A DNA stretch of 13,453 nt from CAZDGK01 sp964505035. GTDB lineage: Bacteria; Patescibacteriota; Saccharimonadia; UBA4664. The position numbers were made by a program, and so were the translations under genes. The notes under the pieces are model-generated. The model was not told the DNA's origin and did not search any database. It was given only the letters and a program-made list of their open reading frames with translations. The DNA lies in the NCBI GenBank assembly GCA_964505035.1, contig CAZDGK010000034.1, positions 1 to 13,453 on the forward strand, written 5' to 3'. The stretch's first letter is position 1; every line of letters begins with the position of its first letter. Positions 1 through 6,300 of this stretch are shown piece by piece.

Positions 1-111
1 ACACTTTTCCCCTCCACCACGCTCTTCCGTTGTGTTTGGTTTCTGGCCGGCGCTGCGTGCGGCCTAGCCCCTGGCCCCCGCCGACCACATTGGGGCGGCG
101 GGGGCGATGCA
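1..111. other. Intergenic spacer at window edge
   Basis: No convincing gene lies here. A plus-strand reading open from the window edge runs to a stop at 127-129, but its translation is low-complexity and overlaps the end of the kinase gene, so I do not call it. The only clear structure is the GC-rich hairpin at 74-105. Confidence 0.6.
74..105 (-). terminator. GC-rich hairpin after the kinase gene, possible terminator without U-tract
   Basis: A perfect 10-bp inverted repeat (GCCCCCGCCG at 74-83, CGGCGGGGGC at 96-105) encloses a 12-base loop. It begins 6 bases past the kinase stop codon on the minus strand, where a terminator would be expected. No T-run follows on either strand, so it is not a classic intrinsic terminator. 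It may be a pause or mRNA 3'-end stabilising hairpin, or a terminator of the U-tract-less kind. The structure is seen directly; its function is inferred. Confidence 0.4.
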
Positions 112-1095
112 CTAGCTATCGGTAGCTAGGCAATGGTCTTCAAACAGCCGGATGCCGGTGAGCATAATATTGCCGGCCCGGCGGGCGCCGCGACGGTCGC
201 CGTAGACGGCGCGGGCGAAGTTGAGGCTGGCCTGCTGGAGGGCGTAGAGGCCGTAGCGCTGCCAGAAGAACTCGTCCTCAAAGGTGTTTTCGTAGCGCTC
301 GAGAATGGGGTCCATAAAGGTATCGATGAGGTTATTGTCGACGTCTTCGTCCCACATGCTGACCGGGGCGGCGGTGCGCTCGTAGTTGGTCATGATGCGG
401 AAGAAGGCCAGGTCCTTGCAATAGTCGTCGCGGCCCAGGTTTTCCCAGTCGATGAGGTAGACATCTTCCTCGGCGACGATGACATTGGCCCACCAAAGGT
501 CGTTGTGGGTGCGTGACTTGGGTACTCGCAGCTGCTTGGCGTGGCGGTGAGTGTAGGCAATGCCGGAGTCGATGGCGGCGGCAACGCGGGCGCGGCCTAG
601 CTCGGGGAACAGCTCGCCGTGCTTGGTAGCCCAGGAGCGGGCCTCTTCGAAATAGCGGGTGATCTCGGGCACGGTGACGTGCTTCTTGTACTGCAGTGAG
701 TGGAGCGTGATGAGGGTGTCACCGAGCTGCTCGGCGACCAGTGGCGTGAGCATGCGCTCGTGCATTTGCAAGCCATCGGGCACCTCGATGACGACGATGG
801 AATAATTGAAGCGGTTCTTACGGGCGGGCCAGACGAAGAGGAACCGGTCGTGCGGGATCTGGCGGCGGAGGTGCTTGATCTCGCGAGTGTAGGCTTCCTT
901 GCTGCGGTAGACCTTGAGTACGTGATGGACGTCGTCAATCAGGACGGCGAAGACGGTGGAGGAGTCGCCGGCGCCCTTGAGGCCGATGAGTTTGATTTCC
1001 TCGATGAGCATGCCTTGGGCACGCAGGATCGCGATGAGGTCAAGCTCGAGTTGAACTAGCTGATCGGGGGTGAAGATGTCTTGAGGGTTGCTCAT
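112..1095 (-). CDS. APH/choline-kinase-like phosphotransferase, 327 aa
   Basis: A small-molecule kinase of the aminoglycoside phosphotransferase/choline kinase fold (APH superfamily), probably cytosolic and ATP-dependent. A glycine-containing loop (LKGAGDSSTVF, about residues 39-49) is followed by the presumed ATP-binding Lys61 in VLKVYR. The catalytic loop HNDLWWAN (His197, Asp199, Asn204) and the metal-binding segment IDWEN (Asp216) are intact and correctly ordered. Length fits single-domain family members. Start ATG 1095 lies inside the end of the upstream phosphatase-like gene (56-base overlap, different frame), which suggests co-transcription and coupled translation; no good Shine-Dalgarno precedes it. 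A later ATG at 1011 would remove the overlap but cut into a normal-looking N-terminus. The substrate is unknown: choline, thiamine, a sugar or an aminoglycoside are all possible, and resistance should not be assumed. Confidence 0.85.
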   Translation of the reverse strand: MSNPQDIFTPDQLVQLELDLIAILRAQGMLIEEIKLIGLKGAGDSSTVFAVLIDDVHHVLKVYRSKEAYTREIKHLRRQIPHDRFLFVWPARKNRFNYSIVVIEVPDGLQMHERMLTPLVAEQLGDTLITLHSLQYKKHVTVPEITRYFEEARSWATKHGELFPELGRARVAAAIDSGIAYTHRHAKQLRVPKSRTHNDLWWANVIVAEEDVYLIDWENLGRDDYCKDLAFFRIMTNYERTAAPVSMWDEDVDNNLIDTFMDPILERYENTFEDEFFWQRYGLYALQQASLNFARAVYGDRRGARRAGNIMLTGIRLFEDHCLATDS

Positions 1096-1870
1096 GATTG
1101 GGGGTGTTAGGTTTGGTTAGGGTTTTGATGAGGGCAAAGGCGGCTTTGACGGTGCGGGTATTGGTCTGATTGTCGTTCATGGGGACGGCGATGATGCGCT
1201 CGGGATCGGCATGGGCCATGATGGGTATGGCCGGGTCATCGACGTCGAAGATGGCTATGGTCGGGGCTTTGGCATTGATGGCGGCGACGGCAAAAGCGTG
1301 GTCGGCCATGACGATGTCGGGCTTGGTAGCCTCGACGAACTGTCGCATGCCATTGCTGGCGTGGGTGTGCATGAGGTTGCCCTCGTCGGACAGGACCACC
1401 ACGCCATTGATGTCGTCGAGCCAGCGGCGGTCGGGGGCGGCGACGGGTTCGGCCGGCACGACCAGCGTGGCGCCGAGTTCCTCAAAGTGCTCGCCCAGCA
1501 CCTGGTAGAAGCTGAGCATGGAGCCGGGGTGGCCGGTGGCGAACAGGATGCGGCCGCCAGCATGAGCAACCGCCTCGAGCCGATGGAAACCGGTGATGAG
1601 CCGGCTGAGCGTATGCTCGGGGTCAATGTAGGGCGGCTCCTCGCCGGCAAAGCGCTCGTCGCTGAGGCCGAGCTGGGCCGCCATGATGCTGGCGGCCTCG
1701 TCGTAGGTCATGTTCAGGCTCTCAATGCCGTCCATCTCGAGCGCCCAGTAGTTGTTGCGGGCGAGCATTTCGCGGATAGCCTGGCGGTTGGCGCCAGGTG
1801 TATTGCGGTTGAGCTCGCCGGAGAGCTTGAGCTCGACTAGGGTCTGGCGTAGGTCGGAGAGATCTAGCAT
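1040..1870 (-). CDS. Phosphatase-annotated conserved protein (actinobacterial-type family), 276 aa
   Basis: This resembles a conserved family commonly labelled simply 'phosphatase' in actinobacterial genomes; I recognise it from the order of motifs, not from a characterised enzyme. Visible landmarks are an N-terminal helical part with NNYWALEM (about 39-46), then FATGHPGSML (110-119), which looks like a phosphate- or nucleotide-binding loop, HTH (168-170), the PDIVMADHAF block (184-193), DVDDPAIP (209-216) and VPMNDN (229-234). The conserved Asp/His residues could bind metal. The frame is open upstream to a TTG at 1906, but I chose ATG 1870 because a perfect TATAAT lies 7 bases before it, placing the transcript start at the ATG. 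The last 20 or so residues overlap the kinase gene and look unconserved. The kinase downstream suggests linked substrates. Biochemical role is unproven. Confidence 0.7.
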   Translation of the reverse strand: MLDLSDLRQTLVELKLSGELNRNTPGANRQAIREMLARNNYWALEMDGIESLNMTYDEAASIMAAQLGLSDERFAGEEPPYIDPEHTLSRLITGFHRLEAVAHAGGRILFATGHPGSMLSFYQVLGEHFEELGATLVVPAEPVAAPDRRWLDDINGVVVLSDEGNLMHTHASNGMRQFVEATKPDIVMADHAFAVAAINAKAPTIAIFDVDDPAIPIMAHADPERIIAVPMNDNQTNTRTVKAAFALIKTLTKPNTPNHEQPSRHLHPRSASSTRA

Positions 1871-1906
1871 ACGCTCAATTATACGATGAGATAAGGCTGC
1901 GGGCAA
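1871..1906 (-). promoter_or_regulatory. Sigma-70-type promoter giving a leaderless phosphatase transcript
   Basis: On the minus strand, TATAAT (1883-1878) is a perfect -10 box. TTGCCC (1906-1901) is a fair -35, with a 17-base spacer. The expected transcript start is about 1871, at or one base before ATG 1870, so the mRNA would be leaderless. This fits the absence of a Shine-Dalgarno sequence before that ATG. Confidence 0.65.
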
Positions 1907-1912
1907 AAACTA

Positions 1913-1940
1913 TTTACAATCGGGCCGGTTCTGGTATGAT
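1913..1940 (+). promoter_or_regulatory. Sigma-70-type promoter for the small membrane protein
   Basis: TTTACA (1913-1918) and TATGAT (1935-1940) are separated by 16 bases, and TG at 1932-1933 makes an extended -10. The predicted start is near 1947, giving a leader of about 60 bases before GTG 2006. It is back to back with the minus-strand promoter, the two -35 boxes being only 6 bases apart. Confidence 0.6.
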
Positions 1941-1994
1941 TGCCGGGCGATTTGCACTCGTGCATCTCGCAGCTTTTGTACCTTCTACCCAACC

Positions 1995-2008
1995 GGAGTG
2001 CTCTTGTG
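1995..2008 (+). promoter_or_regulatory. Shine-Dalgarno and GTG start that fix the membrane-protein N-terminus
   Basis: GGAG at 1995-1998, a 7-base spacer, then GTG at 2006-2008. This decides the start over the in-frame TTG at 1940, which coincides with the predicted -10 region and so would lie upstream of the transcript start. Confidence 0.7.
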
Positions 2009-2449
2009 AAGACTCTGACCAACCTGGTGATCAACCTCGCCATCACGAGCGGCCTGTTCTGGCTGTTCAACTTCCTGGGCTGGGTCGTCATCAACCCGGA
2101 CAAGTCTGGGCAAACCACCCAGGACCACCTGCTGGGCGCTCTGGCGGCCGGCGGCATCTTCACACTGGTGGCGTTCGTGTTGTGGCGGGTGTTGGCGCTG
2201 AGCCTCATCATCCCGCCGCTCGGCTGCCTGGCGATCATCGCCGGACTGTTCACCATGAACGACATCGTGCTGCACCTGATGGCCCACTACGGCCACAACT
2301 TCCTGGTGCTGCCGCTGGGCTTCTGGGGCACGTGGGGTATCTCACTGCTGCTGCTCCTGGGCGTTGTCGAGAAGGGCAACACCAAGAAAATGCAGCAGAC
2401 GTACATCCGTCCCCAGCGGCGCCACAGCCACGTGCTGTACCGCGACTGA
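2006..2449 (+). CDS. Small polytopic membrane protein of unknown function, 147 aa
   Basis: I do not recognise a family. The protein has about four hydrophobic segments (roughly residues 6-28, 41-60, 62-83 and 99-121) and a short basic tail (about 127-146, rich in Lys, Arg and His) expected on the cytoplasmic side by the positive-inside rule. The frame is open from a TTG at 1940, but GTG 2006 is the better start: GGAG at 1995-1998 sits 7 bases upstream and the hydrophobic sequence begins directly after it. Transcription probably comes from the 1913-1940 promoter and stops at the terminator at 2460-2497, so it is a single-gene unit. It is divergent from the phosphatase-like gene and convergent with the gene at 2552. 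No catalytic motif is visible. Confidence 0.75.
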   Translation: MKTLTNLVINLAITSGLFWLFNFLGWVVINPDKSGQTTQDHLLGALAAGGIFTLVAFVLWRVLALSLIIPPLGCLAIIAGLFTMNDIVLHLMAHYGHNFLVLPLGFWGTWGISLLLLLGVVEKGNTKKMQQTYIRPQRRHSHVLYRD

Positions 2450-2459
2450 GCGCCCGCTC

Positions 2460-2497
2460 ATCCCCCATCCGCCGCATTGGCGGGTGGGGATTTTTGT
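2460..2497 (+). terminator. Intrinsic terminator of the membrane-protein gene
   Basis: An imperfect GC-rich stem (ATCCCCCATCCGCC pairing with GGCGGGTGGGGAT) has the 5-base loop GCATT and is followed by TTTTTGTT. It begins 11 bases after the TGA stop. This is the clearest terminator in the window. Confidence 0.85.
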
Positions 2498-2505
2498 TAA
2501 TGAAG

Positions 2506-2539
2506 CGTCCGCCATACTCAAATGCGAGCATGGCGGACG
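2506..2539 (-). terminator. Perfect 10-bp inverted repeat, candidate terminator for the convergent gene
   Basis: CGTCCGCCAT (2506-2515) and ATGGCGGACG (2530-2539) are perfect inverted copies with a 14-base loop. Read on the minus strand, the hairpin starts 12 bases after the stop of the gene at 2552. What follows (CTTCATTAAC) is only weakly T-rich, so termination is plausible but not assured. Together with the neighbouring stem it insulates two converging genes. Confidence 0.45.
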
Positions 2540-2551
2540 GAGAGCCGGGCA

Positions 2552-3265
2552 CTAGGTGCGGATGACCGTGGATTTACGCGTCTCCACCGCATTGCTGCGA
2601 GCGCCCGACTTGGGCTGGCCGATGGTCTGAGGCGGACCAGTGGTGTCCTCGTCATCAGTGCCGAAGTGCGCCATGGCCTCCTCGATACTGTTGCCGATTT
2701 CGGCGGAGTGGTCGACCCCGTTGATCACCAGCTCGATCCTGAGGGGTTTGTCGCTCGGTCCGCGGCCGAAGATCAGCCGCAGAGCTGTCCGGCCCTGATC
2801 GAGCCCGATGGTCCAGCGGCCACCGCGGCGGCCGATGCGCAGGTCGAAGTCTTCGCCTGGCGCCTCCCGACCAATATGCTCGATGATCGTCTTGTAGAGC
2901 CCCTGGATACGAGCTGGCGCCTCCCCGATTGGCCGTTCGACCGGCATGGGCGGAAGCTCCATGAGCTCTGGTGGCGCCAGACCATCCGGATCGCGGATGA
3001 TACGAGCGAGCTCGTAGATATCATCGGCAATTTCGCGGGACTGGCCGTCGATCGTGAGCGTGGACCCACATTGGACGAAGCGGCCAGAGCGGGTTTGCTT
3101 CTGGTCGTAGGTCACGTGGATCCGACCGGTATCGAGGGTGACTCGCCACCGACCATTGGTCAGCTGCTCGGCCTGAGCCTGATAGCCGGTCACCTCCCAA
3201 ATCTCGTCCAGCGCGAACTGGACAGCTGGCGGCCGGTAAGGTGCAGGGTCCTGCGGTCCCGACAT
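2552..3265 (-). CDS. Protein of unknown function with internal duplication, 237 aa
   Basis: No family recognised. It is a soluble, charged protein with no signal peptide or membrane segment. Two halves look like diverged copies. GRW...LD.GR at 38-48 followed by a beta-rich stretch, then TIDGQ..EIADDIYELARII at about 71-90, parallels GRW...LDQGR at 149-159, then VINGVDHSAEIGNSIEEAMAHF at about 180-201. Both copies share the order beta strands, a short I(D/N)G turn, and a terminal acidic helix. A Pro-rich linker joins them (about 93-113) and the C-terminal 35 residues look disordered. The frame is open to 3490, but ATG 3265 is chosen: GGGAGG lies 6 bases upstream and the extra N-terminus would be a shadow of the glucan synthase. 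It probably has its own promoter in the 67-base gap. Confidence 0.75.
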   Translation of the reverse strand: MSGPQDPAPYRPPAVQFALDEIWEVTGYQAQAEQLTNGRWRVTLDTGRIHVTYDQKQTRSGRFVQCGSTLTIDGQSREIADDIYELARIIRDPDGLAPPELMELPPMPVERPIGEAPARIQGLYKTIIEHIGREAPGEDFDLRIGRRGGRWTIGLDQGRTALRLIFGRGPSDKPLRIELVINGVDHSAEIGNSIEEAMAHFGTDDEDTTGPPQTIGQPKSGARSNAVETRKSTVIRT

Positions 3266-3280
3266 GGAAAACCTCCCGTG
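3266..3280 (-). promoter_or_regulatory. Strong Shine-Dalgarno deciding the start of the 237-aa protein
   Basis: On the minus strand, ACGGGAGG is followed by a 6-base spacer (TTTTCC) and ATG at 3265. No comparable site precedes the longer in-frame starts further upstream. Confidence 0.75.
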
Positions 3281-3300
3281 TGTGAGGTACAGGGACGTTA

Positions 3301-3330
3301 ATACTATGACGGATGGAGCCATGACGTCAA
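3301..3330 (-). promoter_or_regulatory. Candidate promoter of the 237-aa gene with overlapping inverted repeat
   Basis: On the minus strand TTGACG (3330-3325) is a good -35. Possible -10 boxes are CATAGT (16-base spacer) or TAGTAT (18-base spacer), each matching consensus at four of six positions. An inverted repeat, TGACG (3329-3325) and CGTCA (3311-3307), spans the region between the two boxes and could be an operator. It starts right after the glucan synthase stop codon. Confidence 0.45.
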
Positions 3331-3332
3331 TG

Positions 3333-6300
3333 CTAATAGCCGAGGCGGATCTCGAGATGGTGCGGGCGGCCATCGTCGACGAGCGGGACGGGGCCAGCCG
3401 GTAGCGGCTGGCCGTCGAGGTGCTGCTCGGCCACGCCGCGACAGACGCCGTGTGGATTGGTGACCTCGATGGTGTAAACGGATTTACCAAAGCGGTAGGT
3501 CAGCTTGAAGCCGGGCCAGTTGCGGTCGATGCACGGATTGATAGTGAGCTGGTGGCCGCGCAATTGGAAGCCGAGGACCTCCTCGATCCAGATGCGGTAC
3601 ATCCAAGCGGCCGAGCCAGTGTACCAGCTCCAGCCACCGCGACCTTCCTGACCAGGCAGCTCGTAGATGTCGCCGGCGGTGACGTAGGGCTCTAGGCGGT
3701 AGAGGTTGGCGGAGTCGCGGTCGAGCGAGTGATTGACAGGGCTCATGAGGCGCAGGAGCTCCACGGCGTCGTCGCCGCGGCCGAGGCGGGCCAGGGCGAT
3801 GGTGAGCCAGAGCGAGCCGTGGGTGTACTGGCCGCCGTTTTCGCGGATGCCCGGCAGGTAGCCTTTGACGTAGCCAGGATTGCGGTCGGAGGTGTCAAAG
3901 GCGGGAGTGAAGAGGCGCACCAGTTTGGACTCGCGATCGACGAGGCGGTCGACGGCGGCCGAGACGGCCTGCGCCCGGCGGGCGGCGTCGCCGGTGCCGG
4001 CTATGACGGCCCAGCTCTGCGGCAGCGAGTCGATCTGGTCTTCGGGGTCGCGGGCGCTGCCCAGGGTGCGGCCGTCGTCGTAGAACGCCCGTAGGTACCA
4101 CTCGCCGTCCCAGGCGTGCTCGTCGAGGGCCTGGGTGTAACCGGCGGCGGCGGAGCGGTATTGTTTGGCTAGCTTGGGATCATGGCCAATGGCATCGAGC
4201 AGGTCGGCCATTTGGCGCAGGACAACCACTTCGAACCAGCCGAGCCAGACGCTCTCGCCCTTGCCGGCGCCACCGACCAAGTTGTAGCCATCATTCCAGT
4301 CGCCGGCGCCCATGAGGGGCAGGCCATGAGCACCGCGGGTGAGCGAGATCTGGATGGTGCGCAGACAATGGTCGAGCAGACTGCGCTCGAGGCGGGTTTC
4401 CTTGGCGGCGTCAAAGCGCTCGGGTTCGCCGGGGGCCAGCGGGGCTTCCTCGAGGTATGGAACCATAGCGCCGAGGATGCCGCGGTCGCCAGTGACATTG
4501 ACGTAGTGCGAGACGACATAGGGCAGCCAGAGGCGGTCGTCACTGATGCGGCTGCGTAAGCCACGGAGGCCGCCAGGCATCCACCAATGCTGCACATCGC
4601 CTTGAGCAAACTCATGCTCGGCAGCCTGAATGATGAGGCTACGGGTGAGGTCGGGGCGACTATAGACCAAGGCCATGGAGTCCTGGAGCTGGTCGCGGAA
4701 ACCGAAGGCACCAGACGATTGGTAATAGCCGGTGCGACCCCAGATGCGGCCGGCCAGAACTTGGTAGAGCAGCCAGCTATTGAGCAGGATGTCAGTGTCG
4801 CGGCTGGGGGTTTCGGCGGTGAGGGCCGATAGGGTGTCGCCCCACCAGCCCGTGGTGGCACGCAGGGCCTGGGTGGTGGCGCTGGGTTTGCGCAGGGCGC
4901 GCACGGCGGAGGCGACGGCCTTGGGGGTGTCGGCGGTGCCGAGATACCACTCCACGGCCACTTCGGCGCCGGCCGGCACCTCAATCTCGCTGCGCAGGAC
5001 GCCGCCGGGGTCGAGGCCAAAGCCGATGCGGCCGGACAGTTCGGCAGCGGCCAAGCCGTGTGGCAGTGTGTCGGCGCGGACCGGGCCCCAGAACTCGGCG
5101 CGGTCGGCCGTGAAGTCGAGGACCGGCTCACTGTGGGCCATGAAGGCCATGGTGCGGTAGAGGCTGAGGGCTGGGTTGGTGGCGGTGAGGATTTGGTCGG
5201 TGTCGTTCCAGGCGGTGACCACCTGCTCCTGCCACTGCTCGCGGTCGGTGCCGAGCACCCAGGTGACATAGGCGGTGAAGCGCAGACGGTGGGACTTGGT
5301 GGTGGTATTGCGCAGGCTGAGGCGCTGGATGCGAACTGAGCTGGGGCCTTTCCAGCCGGTGGGTACAAAGATGGTAAAGCTGTAGCGGAGGCCGTCGTAT
5401 TCGCCCTCGAACGTGCTGAGGCCTGGTGAGTGCGACACGAGCGCGCCGGCGCCGTCGTGCCAGTCGGGTTCGGGCGACCAGACGCGGCCGGTCTCGAGGT
5501 CGTGGACGTAGATGAGTTCGGTGGGCCGGTCGCTGAGCGGCTCGTTGCGCCAGGGGGTGAGGCGGTATTCCTGACTGTTGGCCGACCAGGTGAAACCGCC
5601 GCCGCGCTCGGTGATGAGCGAGCCGAAATCGGGGTTGGCCAGAACATTGACCCATGGCGCGGGGGTGACGGTCTCGGGGGTGACGGCGATGCTGTAGCTG
5701 CGGCCGTGGTCGGTGAAGGCGCCGTAGCCATTGGGGAACTCGACCTGAGCCGGCAGCACCACCGGGGTGGGCGCCGACAGCAGCAAGGGTGGGCGCTCGA
5801 GGCCGCGCGCCAGCGGAGCGACCGTCTCGAGCTGACTCATGAGCGGACCGTCGGCGCCGTCGAGCACGAGGCGGGCGCGGCGGACCAATTCATCAAACAC
5901 GCCTTCGGAGAGATTGGTCAGCGACCAAATATGAATGTCCGGCTCCACCTCGGCGTCGCCCAGCCACTTGAGGCTCTCGGCCAAGTCTTCGAGCAGCCGG
6001 CGCAGGCGCTCGGCCGGGGCGCCGGTGAGCTTGATGAGCAGGACGAGCGGGTAATGCAGGCCGCGGCTGGCATAGTACTTCTGCGCCAGGCCGAGCTGAC
6101 GAGCCAGCATCAGGTCGCCGGTGTCGTCGAGGGCGGCCACCATGAGCGGCCCGGAGGGTAGTTCATCGCGGGCAACCACACTGGTTTCGCCCTCGGCGAC
6201 TAGGCCGCGAGCAGCCGCCTTGAGGTAGGAATTCGGGTAGAGCAGGTACGGGGCCAGATGCTGGAAGACAGCTGCCTCGGCCTCGGTGATCTGCAGGCGC

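Noticed and set aside
1100..1140. Telomere-like GTTAGG/GGTTTGGTTAGGG run
   Set aside because: It is short, irregular and lies within coding sequence (the Lys/Thr/Pro/Asn-rich C-terminus of the phosphatase-like protein).
133..1840. Plus-strand open frames opposite the kinase and phosphatase-like genes (for example 1211-1840)
   Set aside because: They are complementary-frame shadows of high-GC genes. Their translations are low-complexity and the minus-strand proteins carry clear family motifs.
1936..2565. Plus-strand 209-codon frame overlapping the small membrane protein
   Set aside because: The alternative frame, starting at GTG 2006, has a Shine-Dalgarno sequence, regular hydrophobic segments and stops just before the terminator; this frame runs through the terminator.
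3322..3329. Palindrome TGACGTCA resembling a CRE site
   Set aside because: It is a eukaryotic motif with no meaning here. The 8-base palindrome is part of the promoter-overlapping sequence already described.
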